37,582 nt of DNA from Gammaproteobacteria bacterium (GCA_005878095.1 VBNH01000077.1:1-37582), one strand, 5' to 3'; shown: positions 8,573 through 16,557, counted from the stretch's first letter. Numbers and translations: made by a program. The notes: a model not told the origin generated them from the sequence alone.

Positions 8573-10150
8573 AGCCTGCAGGTGGTGCCGCAAGGCCGCC
8601 AGCTCGAACTGCGCTGCCACCACGACGGCCGCCATGCCTGCACGCCCCTCGGTCCCCGGCACGCTGACTCCGTAGACCACGGCATCGCTCACGCCCGGGC
8701 AGGCGGTAATGACGGCGGTGACCTCGCCGGTGGAAACGTTCTCGCCCTTCCAGCGGAAGGTGTCGCCAACGCGATCGACGAAATAGAAAAACCCCTGTTC
8801 GTCCTGGCGCATCAGATCGCCGGTGCGGTACCAGGCATCGCCCTCGGCGAAGACATCGCGGAGGATCTTCTGCTTCGACGCCTCAGGATCGGCGTAGCCT
8901 TCGAAGCGCCCGCCGTCCTGCCCGCCCGGTCTCGACAGCGCGCCGATGGCCTCGCCGACTTCATCGGGTGCGCACCGCAGGCAGCGCCCGGCCTCGTCCC
9001 GCACGGGAGCGCCCGCTTCGGTGTCGAATCTGACCAGGGCGACGGGCACGCGATGCGCCAGGAACGCCGGGATCCTGCCGATCGCGCCGGCGCGCCCTTC
9101 GCAGTTGTACAAGGAGAAGCTGCCTTCGGTCGCAGCGTAATATTCCAGGATCTGCGGAATGCGGAAGCGTCGCTGGAACTCCTCCCAGACCTCCGCCCGC
9201 AGGCCGTTGCCGCAGCAGAGCCTGAGCGCGTGCCGCGTCTCCTGCGCCTGCGGAGGGCTCGCCAGCAGATAACGGCACAGCTCACCGATGTACTGAAAGA
9301 GTGTGCAGCGCTCCTGCACGATGTCCTGCCAGAACTCGCGCGCCGAGAACCGCTCGCGCAGCACCACGGCGCCGCCACCCACGAGCGGCGCGCCGCTCGC
9401 CACCACGCCGCCGATGCTGTGGTACATCGGCAGGCAGTTGTACATGCGATCGGAGGGTGCGGTGTCCATCAGGCCGGCAAACCAGTGAGTCCACTGCATG
9501 AGGCGAAAATGGCTGACGTTGGCCGCCTTGGGGAGCCCGGTCGTGCCCGAGGTGTAGATAAAGAGTGCGCGGTCCTCGAGCGACGGCGCCGGCGCCTCCG
9601 AGTCGCTCAACCGATCTGCCGGCATGCGCGCGGCCTCGAGGTCAAGCCGCGGCAGATCCGCATCGCCCGCGCCGTGTGCCCAGCACCCGAGCGTGCTCGG
9701 CAGGCGCGCACGCGCTGCCTCGAGCGCGGCGCTCAGAGCGGCCCCGACGAGCACGCAGCGAGGGGCCACGACCCGGATAGCGTGGGCCAGCAGCTCGCCG
9801 GTCAGGTTCGTGTTGAGCAGCGACACGGTGACGCCGATGCGGGACAGGCCGAGCCAGATGGCCATGTAGTCGGGGCAGTTCTCCATCAGCAGGCACACGA
9901 CGTCCCCGGCTTTCAGGCCGTGCGCGAGGCCCCAGCGCGCGTAACGACTCACCGCCTGCGCGAGCGCGCGATAGCTGAGAGAGACGTCGCGCGCGAGCAG
10001 CGCCGGCGCCGCGTCGAATCGCTCGGCCAGAGTGTCGATGAGCAGCGGCAGGATCGGCGCCTGGCCGCGCTCGATCGGCGCGGTCGCCTCGAGTGCGTGC
10101 AGCCACGCCTTCAGAGGTGATCGCATGTTTTCAGGACGGGGAGCGCTCAT
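8357..10150 (-). CDS. Long-/very-long-chain acyl-CoA synthetase, FATP/FadD6-like
   Basis: 597 aa. ANL motifs: IYTSGTTGLPKAA, CLPMYHSIGG, YYAATEGS, WYRTGDLM, then FVDRVGDTFRWKGENVST, which is characteristic of the FATP/very-long-chain acyl-CoA synthetase branch. A conserved FEGYADPEASKQKILRDVF block lies before A7. The enzyme would activate a fatty or bile-acid-like carboxylate to its CoA thioester; the branch is usually membrane associated. It is on the opposite strand to its neighbours, so it is transcribed separately, with its start 90 nt from the divergent sulfhydrylase-like gene. The ATG at 10150 has no clear Shine-Dalgarno; an in-frame ATG at 10126 is an alternative. Its 3' end overlaps the tail of the cyclase-like gene by 216 nt. 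The conserved C-terminus of this ligase makes its own frame the more trustworthy. Confidence 0.88.
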   Translation of the reverse strand: MSAPRPENMRSPLKAWLHALEATAPIERGQAPILPLLIDTLAERFDAAPALLARDVSLSYRALAQAVSRYARWGLAHGLKAGDVVCLLMENCPDYMAIWLGLSRIGVTVSLLNTNLTGELLAHAIRVVAPRCVLVGAALSAALEAARARLPSTLGCWAHGAGDADLPRLDLEAARMPADRLSDSEAPAPSLEDRALFIYTSGTTGLPKAANVSHFRLMQWTHWFAGLMDTAPSDRMYNCLPMYHSIGGVVASGAPLVGGGAVVLRERFSAREFWQDIVQERCTLFQYIGELCRYLLASPPQAQETRHALRLCCGNGLRAEVWEEFQRRFRIPQILEYYAATEGSFSLYNCEGRAGAIGRIPAFLAHRVPVALVRFDTEAGAPVRDEAGRCLRCAPDEVGEAIGALSRPGGQDGGRFEGYADPEASKQKILRDVFAEGDAWYRTGDLMRQDEQGFFYFVDRVGDTFRWKGENVSTGEVTAVITACPGVSDAVVYGVSVPGTEGRAGMAAVVVAAQFELAALRHHLQALPAYARPLFIRIVPSIELTGTFRLKKSELALQGYDPARVSDPVYFDDRALEAYVRVDGALYERLRAGSLRL

Positions 10151-10240
10151 AATGCGCAGACGGTGCCGATGGCGTCAGCGCATTTGATACGCAGGCGCGG
10201 TCTTGGCAGCGGATGTCAGACCAACAGGTGATGCGAGGCA

Positions 10241-11521
10241 ATGAGACCAGAGACTATCGCTTTGCACAGCGGCTTCGACTGCGACCCGGCCACCAAGTCC
10301 GTTGCCGTGCCGATCTACCAGACGGTTGCCTACTCCTTCGACAGCGCCGCGCATGGCGCGGCTCTGTTCGACCTCGAGGTCGAGGGCTATCGCTATTCGC
10401 GCATCGCCAACCCGACCAACGCAGTGCTCGAGCGGCGCGTCGCCGATCTCGAGGGGGGTGCGGATGCCCTGAGCGTGAGTACCGGGCAGGCGGCGGTGCA
10501 CTTCGCGGTGCTGGCCGTGACGGAAGCGGGCCGCACCATCGTCTCGGTGCCGCAGCTCTACGGGACCACGCACACGCTGCTCGCGCACATTCTGCCCAGG
10601 TTCGGAGTCAAGACGAGGTTCGCCAGGTCCGACAAGCCCGCGGATCTCGCGGCCCTCATCGATGAGAGCACCAGTGCCGTGTTCTGCGAGACGGTCGGCA
10701 ATCCCGCCGGCAATGTCTGCGACCTGGAGGCGATGGCCGAAGTGGCGCATCGCTCGGGGGTGCCGCTGATCGTCGACAACACGGTTCCCACCCCGATACT
10801 GATTCGCCCCATCGACTACGGCGCGGACGTTGTCGTGCACTCGCTCACCAAGTTCCTCGGCGGTCACGGTACCACCCTCGGCGGCATCATCGTGGACGCC
10901 GGCAAGTTTCCCTGGCAGAAGCACGCCGTACGATTCCCGATGCTGACGCAGCCGGACGATTCCTACCATGGACTCGTCTACACAGAGCACTACGGGCCGC
11001 AAGCCTACATCGGCCGCTGTCGCAGCGTCTATCAAAGGACCATGGGCGCGGTGTTGCCGCCGCTCAGCGCCTTTCTGCTGCTGCAAGGCATCGAGACGGT
11101 GGCTCTGCGCGTGGAGCGTCACGTCGAGAATGCGCGGCGGGTCGCGGAATTCCTGCGTGCCGACCGGCGCGTCGCCTCGGTCAGCTATGCCGGCTTCCCG
11201 GACAGCCCGTACTACGCACTGGTGCAGAAATATCTCGGCGGGCGCGCCTGCTCGCTGCTTACCTTCGCGATTCGCGGCGGCTACGATGCCGGCACCCGCT
11301 TCTACGACGCCTTGCGCCTGTTCAAGCGGCTGGTGAATCTCGGGGATGCGAAGTCCCTGGCGTGTCATCCCGCATCGACCACACACCGGCAGATGTCGGC
11401 GGAGGAGCAGCGCCTCGCGGGCATAGGGCCCGAGACCCTGCGCCTGAGTGTCGGCATCGAGCACATCGATGACATCATCGCCGACCTCGACCAGGCACTT
11501 GGTGCCGCCACGCGCGGCTGA
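10241..11521 (+). CDS. metY: O-acetylhomoserine sulfhydrylase-like PLP enzyme (Cys/Met metabolism family)
   Basis: 426 aa, full length for the family. The PLP lysine is Lys204 in SLTKFLGGHGTTLGG. Upstream are YRYSRIANPTNAVLERRVADLEGG (phosphate and substrate-binding region) and VDNTVPTPILIRP (cofactor aspartate). The C-terminus SVGIEHIDDIIADLDQAL is typical. Known family members catalyse gamma-replacement on O-acyl-L-homoserine, normally with sulfide, giving homocysteine. It is followed after 15 nt by a PLP decarboxylase, and a MetA-like homoserine acyltransferase lies 3 kb away. Enzyme and likely acyl-homoserine supplier therefore sit in the same cluster. Inside a carrier-protein cluster the nucleophile might not be sulfide; some fungal relatives (Fub7 in fusaric acid synthesis) use a carbon nucleophile. 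The primary-metabolism assignment remains possible. Confidence 0.85.
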   Translation: MRPETIALHSGFDCDPATKSVAVPIYQTVAYSFDSAAHGAALFDLEVEGYRYSRIANPTNAVLERRVADLEGGADALSVSTGQAAVHFAVLAVTEAGRTIVSVPQLYGTTHTLLAHILPRFGVKTRFARSDKPADLAALIDESTSAVFCETVGNPAGNVCDLEAMAEVAHRSGVPLIVDNTVPTPILIRPIDYGADVVVHSLTKFLGGHGTTLGGIIVDAGKFPWQKHAVRFPMLTQPDDSYHGLVYTEHYGPQAYIGRCRSVYQRTMGAVLPPLSAFLLLQGIETVALRVERHVENARRVAEFLRADRRVASVSYAGFPDSPYYALVQKYLGGRACSLLTFAIRGGYDAGTRFYDALRLFKRLVNLGDAKSLACHPASTTHRQMSAEEQRLAGIGPETLRLSVGIEHIDDIIADLDQALGAATRG

Positions 11522-11536
11522 CGGGCTCGAAGGCGC

Positions 11537-12949
11537 GTGAGCGAGGAACTGCCACCGCCGGTCGCGGCGCTGTTTCCGGCTCGCGGGCTGCGCGAGCGCC
11601 TGGATGATCGGCTGACGCGCGAGCTTGCGCTCGCCGGCGAGCGCATCGCCGGCGGCTCCGTCATGCCTACCCTGGACATGGCGGGATTTCGCCGCGAGCT
11701 CGCCGGCTTTGATTTCGAGAGCCCCCGTCCCATCGAGCCGCTGCTCGAATGGACCATCGCGCAACTCGAGCACGGCGTCACTCACATGACGCACCCGCGC
11801 TACTTCGGTCTGTTCAATCCGGCCGCCAACTTCCCCGCGCAGTGCGCCGATCGCATCGCGGGCGCCTTCAATCCGCAGCTGGCGAGCTCGGGCTCCTCGC
11901 CCGCGCCGGTGGAGATCGAGGCACACGTCATCCGTGCCTTCGCACGGCGCGCCGGCTTGCCGGCGGACGCGTCGGGCCATTTCACCACCAGCGGCTCGGA
12001 GGCGAACTACACCGCGCTCGTGTGCGCGCTGACGCGCGCGGAACCGCGATTTGGCGAGGACGGGGTGCGGGCATTTGCCGCTCCGCTCGCCATGTACACC
12101 TCATGCGAATGTCATCCCGCCTGGTTCAAGATCGCGCACCAGGCGGGTGTCGGGCGCGCCGCGCTGCGGCTCATTGCCACCGACGGCCATGGCCGCATGG
12201 ACGCGCGCTCGCTCGCCGAGCGTGTGGCTCAGGATCGCAAGCAAGGGCTGGTACCGGTGCTCATTGCAGCCACGGCCGGCACGACCGGCGGCGGCATGGT
12301 TGATCCGCTGGCGGCCTGTGCGCAGATCGCGCGCCAGCACGGCCTGTGGTGCCACGTCGATGCCGCATGGGGTGGGGCAGCGCTGTGCTCGGATCGGCTG
12401 CGCGGGCTCCTCGCAGGCATCGAGCTGGCGGACTCGCTCACCATCGATGCGCACAAGTGGCTGGCGACGACCATGGGCTGCGGCATGTTCATCACTAGAC
12501 ACCCGGCGCTGTTGAGCGAGGCATTTCGCGTCAGAGCCGACTTCATGCCCTCCACTGCGCACAGCCTCGATCCCTACCTGAACAGCGTGCAGTGGTCGCG
12601 GCGCTTCATGGGCCTGCGCCTTTTTCTGGCGCTCGCCGCGGCCGGCTGGCAGGGCTATGCCGCACACGTGGAGCGGGCCGTGGAGGTGATCGAGCACGTC
12701 AAGGCGCGGCTGCTCGCGCACGGTTGGACCGCGGCCAATGACTCGCCGCTCGCGGTGCTGTGCGCCGTGCCGCCGCCCGGGAACCCTGGGGTCGGGGAGA
12801 TCGTGCGCCGGGTGCGCGCCTCAGGGCGCGCCTGGGCCGCGTGCGCGACTTTCGAGGGGCGGGAGGTCGTGAGGGTCTGTGCCACGCACGGCGAGACGAG
12901 TCTCGCCGACGTCGATGAGCTCGTCGCCGCGCTAACCGCCGCCGCTTGA
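11537..12949 (+). CDS. Group II pyridoxal-phosphate-dependent decarboxylase
   Basis: 470 aa, starting with GTG at 11537, 15 nt after the preceding stop and preceded by AAGG. Family signature: TSGSEANYTAL (phosphate-binding), HVDAAWGG at 273-280 with the cofactor aspartate, and IDAHKW with PLP Lys307. The N-terminal THPRYFGLFNP and FNPQLASSGSSPAPVEIE, and the C-terminal barrel, match aromatic-L-amino-acid, glutamate and 2,4-diaminobutyrate decarboxylases. It removes the alpha-carboxylate of an L-amino acid. The substrate cannot be fixed here; a product of the neighbouring gamma-replacement enzyme is an obvious candidate. Some members instead act as aldehyde synthases, with changes in a flexible loop that I cannot judge. 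Its stop overlaps the end of the convergent ACP2 gene by 18 nt. Confidence 0.87.
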   Translation: MSEELPPPVAALFPARGLRERLDDRLTRELALAGERIAGGSVMPTLDMAGFRRELAGFDFESPRPIEPLLEWTIAQLEHGVTHMTHPRYFGLFNPAANFPAQCADRIAGAFNPQLASSGSSPAPVEIEAHVIRAFARRAGLPADASGHFTTSGSEANYTALVCALTRAEPRFGEDGVRAFAAPLAMYTSCECHPAWFKIAHQAGVGRAALRLIATDGHGRMDARSLAERVAQDRKQGLVPVLIAATAGTTGGGMVDPLAACAQIARQHGLWCHVDAAWGGAALCSDRLRGLLAGIELADSLTIDAHKWLATTMGCGMFITRHPALLSEAFRVRADFMPSTAHSLDPYLNSVQWSRRFMGLRLFLALAAAGWQGYAAHVERAVEVIEHVKARLLAHGWTAANDSPLAVLCAVPPPGNPGVGEIVRRVRASGRAWAACATFEGREVVRVCATHGETSLADVDELVAALTAAA

Positions 12950-13234
12950 GGCGCGAAGCCGCCGCACCAGCTGCTCGACCGAGACAATGGACTCGAAATT
13001 CTCCGGGGTAATCTCGGCCTGCGGGATCGTGAGCTTGAACTCGACCTCGATGGCGAGCATGAGGTTCACCATCTTGATGGAGCTCATCCCGAGTTCGCTC
13101 AGGCGCGCATCGATCGGCAGAGGTCGGGAGGCGGCCGGGGGGCCGAGAATCTGCCTGATCAGACCGATCAGGCGCTCCCGCGGCGTGCTGTCGGAGACCT
13201 GGGTTCCAAGCTCGCTCATGTCCCACACCATCAT
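12932..13234 (-). CDS. Carrier protein (ACP2), candidate partner of the amino acid:CP ligase
   Basis: 100 aa from the ATG at 13234; a second ATG at 13219 would give 95 aa. The 13234 start is favoured because it forms an ATGA overlap with the stop of the MetA-like gene, implying translational coupling. The phosphopantetheine site is Ser52 in SELGMSSIKMVNLMLAIE, where the usual D-S-L reads S-S-I. The segment EFKLTIPQAEITPENFESI is a typical helix II-III region of small stand-alone carrier proteins. It resembles the carrier proteins I recall beside amino acid:[carrier protein] ligases more than it resembles AcpP or ACP1. I infer it is charged by the ligase at 15652. No 4'-phosphopantetheinyl transferase is in the window, so it would depend on one encoded elsewhere. 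Confidence 0.83.
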   Translation of the reverse strand: MMVWDMSELGTQVSDSTPRERLIGLIRQILGPPAASRPLPIDARLSELGMSSIKMVNLMLAIEVEFKLTIPQAEITPENFESIVSVEQLVRRLRASSGGG

Positions 13235-14232
13235 ACCTGCGCCCGGACGACCGTGCCTGCGGCGGCCTTCGCATTCGCCAGCAGCGACAGCCAGTTGCGG
13301 TACATCGTCAGGGCCGCGGGCCGCCAGCTGCTGTGCGCGCCGGCTGCGGCGGCGGAAGGGAAGTCGGTGAGCAACTCCGGCGTGCGCTGCGACAGCGCGC
13401 GATCCTGGAACTCGCGCAGCGCCGCCGCCGCCTCGGCGGAAAAGTAGCGGCAGGGGAGCGGCGGGTAACCCGACTGCTCCCCGCTCAGGAACCGGCCGAC
13501 ATCGCGCCGGTACTCCTTGAACAGCGTGGTGCGCTCGTACTCCGGATGACCCTGGAAGAACAGGTGCAGGCTGCGGCGCTGCTTGACGAACAAGTCCGCA
13601 CCCGACTCGGGTGAGCAGCTGAGGATCGCATATCCGGCGGCGCGCAGCTGCGCCACCGGCAGCTCGTTCCATCGGGAATGCGGCATGCGCAGCGGGGCCG
13701 AGACGCCACGCACGAGCGGGTGGCCAGCGAGAACGGAGTGCTCAAAGACGCCGAAGCGCTTCTGCCCGAGGCGCTGGCGGCGAACGCCGTCGAGCACCTC
13801 GACGGCGGCGTGAGCGGCGAGGCACGACCAGATGCTCGAGACGGTGTGGGCCTCGGCCCAGTGGAGCACCTCCACGAACTGTGCCCAATACGGCTCATCG
13901 CTCAACGCGGCCGCGCGCGGCTCCGTTCCGGTGACGATGAGCGCATCCGGCGCCTGCCGCAGCAGCTCCTCGAGGCTCCAATAGGTGCGCTCAATGCGCT
14001 CGCGGGCGGCCGGTCCGCGCGGCACTCCCGGGAGGCAGGAGAAGCGCAGCCGCACCGGCTGGGAGCCCCCCGCCGCATCCAGCAAGGCTGCGAACTGGCC
14101 CTCGGTTGCCTCGAGGGCTGCGTCCGGCATATTGTTGAGGACGCCGATGACGATGCCGTGCGAGGCGGCGCGGCGATCGCAGCCGCCATGCGCTGGCGTT
14201 GCGGATCGCGCCGGCTCGACGTGCAGCGGCAT
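13231..14232 (-). CDS. metA: MetA-family homoserine O-acyltransferase, divergent
   Basis: 333 aa. The start at 14232 has GAGGCGAGG upstream. It has a glutamine-amidotransferase-like fold as in MetA: GVLNNMPDAALEATEGQF near the N-terminus, nucleophile Cys137 in SIWSCLAAHAA, MPHSRWNE, and the acid-base pair His229/Glu231 in FQGHPEYE. Counting back from the nucleophile, the residue known to switch acetyl (Glu) versus succinyl (Gly) specificity at position 111 of the family is Arg106 here (TGTEPR). The acyl donor is therefore unclear. The family acylates the hydroxyl of L-homoserine for methionine synthesis. The gene is coupled by ATGA to ACP2. That suggests a role tied to the carrier protein, perhaps acyl transfer from a carrier, rather than plain methionine supply. 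The assignment to the family is firm; the substrate is not. Confidence 0.78.
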   Translation of the reverse strand: MPLHVEPARSATPAHGGCDRRAASHGIVIGVLNNMPDAALEATEGQFAALLDAAGGSQPVRLRFSCLPGVPRGPAARERIERTYWSLEELLRQAPDALIVTGTEPRAAALSDEPYWAQFVEVLHWAEAHTVSSIWSCLAAHAAVEVLDGVRRQRLGQKRFGVFEHSVLAGHPLVRGVSAPLRMPHSRWNELPVAQLRAAGYAILSCSPESGADLFVKQRRSLHLFFQGHPEYERTTLFKEYRRDVGRFLSGEQSGYPPLPCRYFSAEAAAALREFQDRALSQRTPELLTDFPSAAAAGAHSSWRPAALTMYRNWLSLLANAKAAAGTVVRAQV

Positions 14233-14252
14233 CAGACCTCGCCTCTTAACTG

Positions 14253-14263
14253 TGACCCGGTCA
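14253..14263. promoter_or_regulatory. Short palindrome upstream of the metA-like gene
   Basis: TGACC-C-GGTCA is a perfect 11-nt palindrome, 21 nt before the metA-like ATG, in the 209-nt gap between the divergent metA-like and dehydrogenase genes. It could be an operator. It does not match the MetJ or MetR consensus. No clear promoter hexamers were found in this gap. Confidence 0.2.
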
Positions 14264-14441
14264 AGCAGCGGCTAGGGTACTTGTCAGGGCCTGTTAACAC
14301 TACGGGCGCACAGCTTCGGTGATATGCGCCAAGTAGACTACGCGATGAACACCAGCTTGAGCGAGTCGAAGCGGCTAAATAAGGCGCGAGAGTCCTCAAG
14401 TCTTCCGGAGAGCCGCTCGAATTCATTGCGGCGTCGATAGA

Positions 14442-15635
14442 ATGAACAGAGCGCCATCCGCCACCGCGGCCCGCACGCCGGCCGACTTCAAGACACGCGT
14501 GCAGGCGGTCACCGCGGTCGCCGCGCAGCACGCCGCATCCGTCGACAGCGCCGCCCGCTTCCCCGAGGAAGCGTTCGCGGCCGTCAAGTCGCAGCGCCTG
14601 CTCGGTATCCTGGTGCCGGAGAGGCTCGGGGGCGAGGGCGCAGACCTCGCGCAGGTTGCCGACGTGTGCTACCAGCTGGCTCAGGCGTGCGCCTCGACCG
14701 GCATGATCTACGCGATGCACCAGATCAAGACGGCCTGCATCCTGCGGCACATGCGCGACAGCCAGGCACTCGGGCGTTTGCTGCGTCGTTTGTGTGCGGA
14801 ACAGCTGCTGCTGGCGTCCTCGACCACCGAGGGCCAGGGCGGCGGAAACGTCCGCGCCAGCGAGGCACCGGTCGAGTACCGCGACCGCCGCATCAGCCTG
14901 GAGCGGCGCGCGAGCGTCATCTCCTACGGCGCGTACGCCGACGGCATCGTGACGACCGCACGGCGCTCCTCCGATGCGGCGGCGTCGGATCAGGTGCTGG
15001 TCGCCTTCCTGAAGGACGACTACACCCTCACGCGGCTGCAGGGCTGGAACACGTTAGGGATGCGCGGAACCTGCAGCGAGGGCTACACACTCAAGGCGTC
15101 GGGTGCGGCGGATCAGATCGTGCCGGAGCCGTACGAGATCATCCATCCGCAGACCATGGTTCCGTGCGCCCATCTGCTGTGGGGCTCGGTATGGGCGGGT
15201 ATCGCTGCGGATGCGACCGCGCGCGCCCAGGGGTTCATCCGCCTGGTGGTGCGCCAGAGTGGCGGGCAGACCCCTCCGGGGGCGCCCCAGTACACCCGCG
15301 CGCTCGCATCGCTGCGGACCTTGCGCGGGATGTTGGCGAGCTCGCTGCGCGCCTACCAGCGCTCGATGGACGACCCCAAGGCGCTGGCGTCGCTCGAATT
15401 CCAGACCATGATCACCCTGACCAAGGTGGAGGCCTCCGAGCTCGCGGTGTCGATCGTGCTGTCAGCGATGCGCGCCTGCGGGTTGTCGGGATACCGCTGC
15501 GACAGTGAGTTCAGCATCGAGCGGCATCTGCGCGACGTACTCTCCGCGCCGATCATGATCAACAACGATCGGATACTGACCAACCTCGGGAGCTCCTCGC
15601 TGCTCACGCCGATTGCGGCCTCGATCGGCGATTGA
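14442..15635 (+). CDS. Acyl-CoA-dehydrogenase-like flavoprotein, probable carrier-bound substrate oxidase
   Basis: 397 aa with acyl-CoA dehydrogenase architecture: N-terminal helices (RFPEEAFAAVKSQRLLGI, VPERLGGEGADLAQ), a middle beta-domain with TTEGQGGGNV and GWNTLGMRGTCSEGYTL, and the C-terminal helical domain. FAD binding is expected from SGYRCDSEFSIERHLRDV near the end. Where classical enzymes carry the F-E-G-T catalytic Glu, this protein reads SAPIMINNDRI, so the usual base is missing. It starts an operon with the amino acid:CP ligase 16 nt downstream. By analogy with flavoproteins that oxidise aminoacyl thioesters (for example prolyl-carrier-protein dehydrogenases), it may oxidise the aminoacyl group on ACP2. 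That is inference; a CoA substrate is not excluded. Confidence 0.82.
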   Translation: MNRAPSATAARTPADFKTRVQAVTAVAAQHAASVDSAARFPEEAFAAVKSQRLLGILVPERLGGEGADLAQVADVCYQLAQACASTGMIYAMHQIKTACILRHMRDSQALGRLLRRLCAEQLLLASSTTEGQGGGNVRASEAPVEYRDRRISLERRASVISYGAYADGIVTTARRSSDAAASDQVLVAFLKDDYTLTRLQGWNTLGMRGTCSEGYTLKASGAADQIVPEPYEIIHPQTMVPCAHLLWGSVWAGIAADATARAQGFIRLVVRQSGGQTPPGAPQYTRALASLRTLRGMLASSLRAYQRSMDDPKALASLEFQTMITLTKVEASELAVSIVLSAMRACGLSGYRCDSEFSIERHLRDVLSAPIMINNDRILTNLGSSSLLTPIAASIGD

Positions 15636-15651
15636 CGACGCCACTCCTCAC

Positions 15652-16557
15652 ATGAGTTCCGAGGCGCCCGATCCCCTGCAGCACATCGGCGCTGCGCTGT
15701 TCAGGCCGCTCGGGGTCGACGGCGTGTACGCGCGCACGGCTTTGTACGAGGACCTGGTGGAGCGGCTCACCGCCTTCATCTCGCGCCAGCGCGACCGGAG
15801 CGCGGAAATCCTGCGTTTCCCGCCGCTCATGAGCCGTGAGCAGCTGGAGAAGTCCGGGTATCTCAAGAGCTTTCCCAATCTGCTCGGGTGCGTGTGCGCG
15901 CTGCATGGCACGGAGGCCGAGATCCGCGCGGCGGCCGAGCGGTACGAGGAGGGCGGAGACTGGACCCGAGCGCTCGCGCCCGCGGACCTGGTGCTGTCGC
16001 CCGCGGCGTGCTACCCGGTCTATCCCCTCATCGCGCCCCGCGGAGCCGTTCCGTCCGCTGGACTGCTGTTCGACGTGGCGGCCGACTGCTTTCGCCGCGA
16101 GCCGTCGCGCTCCCTGGACCGCCTGCAGTCATTTCGCATGCGCGAGTTCGTGCGCATCGGCCCGCCCGAGGAGATCCTGGCGTTTCGGCAGCATTGGATG
16201 GAGCGCGCGCAACGCCTTGCCGCGCAGCTCGCCCTGCCATGCAGGCTCGATGCGGCCAGCGACCCGTTCTTCGGGCGCGTCGGGCAGGTGATGGCGGTGA
16301 GTCAACTGCAGCAGTCACTGAAGTTCGAGCTGTTGATCCCGTACTACGCTGGCGCGAAGCCTACCGCCTGCATGAGCTTCAACTACCATCGCGACCAGTT
16401 CGGCGTGATCTGGGGCCTGAAGGACGAAGCCGGTGCCACCGCGCACACCGGCTGCGTCGCCTTTGGCATGGACCGGCTGGCCATCGCGCTGTTCTGCGTC
16501 CACGGTCTGGAGCCCGCGCGCTGGCCGGGCTCGGTGCGCGCCGCGCTCGCGCTGTGA
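15652..16557 (+). CDS. Amino acid:[carrier protein] ligase (class II aminoacyl-tRNA-synthetase-like)
   Basis: 301 aa from the ATG at 15652; an in-frame ATG at 15613 overlaps the preceding stop and is less likely. It is a free-standing class II catalytic core without a tRNA-binding domain. Motif 2-like FRMREFVRIG and motif 3 FGMDRLAIALF are present. Putative zinc ligands are Cys120 (SPAAC), Glu165 (RMRE) and Cys268 (HTGC). Their spacings of 45 and 103 residues equal those I recall for Cys131, Glu176 and Cys279 of Bradyrhizobium Bll0957, the archetype of these seryl-tRNA-synthetase homologues. The family activates small amino acids (Gly, Ala) with ATP and loads them onto the phosphopantetheine of a carrier protein, not onto tRNA. 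ACP2 at 12932 is the likely acceptor and the preceding dehydrogenase a likely next step. The biological role of this family is still largely unknown. Confidence 0.9.
   Translation: MSSEAPDPLQHIGAALFRPLGVDGVYARTALYEDLVERLTAFISRQRDRSAEILRFPPLMSREQLEKSGYLKSFPNLLGCVCALHGTEAEIRAAAERYEEGGDWTRALAPADLVLSPAACYPVYPLIAPRGAVPSAGLLFDVAADCFRREPSRSLDRLQSFRMREFVRIGPPEEILAFRQHWMERAQRLAAQLALPCRLDAASDPFFGRVGQVMAVSQLQQSLKFELLIPYYAGAKPTACMSFNYHRDQFGVIWGLKDEAGATAHTGCVAFGMDRLAIALFCVHGLEPARWPGSVRAALAL

Noticed and set aside
8582-10120. 512-codon plus-strand frame opposite the FATP-like ligase
   Set aside because: The minus frame carries all ANL motifs; the plus frame has none and is His/Arg/Ala-rich.
10175-11980. 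601-codon minus-strand frame opposite the MetY-like gene
   Set aside because: No domain motifs; the plus frame has the complete PLP signature.
14357-14381. TTGAGC and TAAATA as a promoter for the dehydrogenase operon
   Set aside because: The spacer is only 13 nt, too short for a normal sigma70 promoter.
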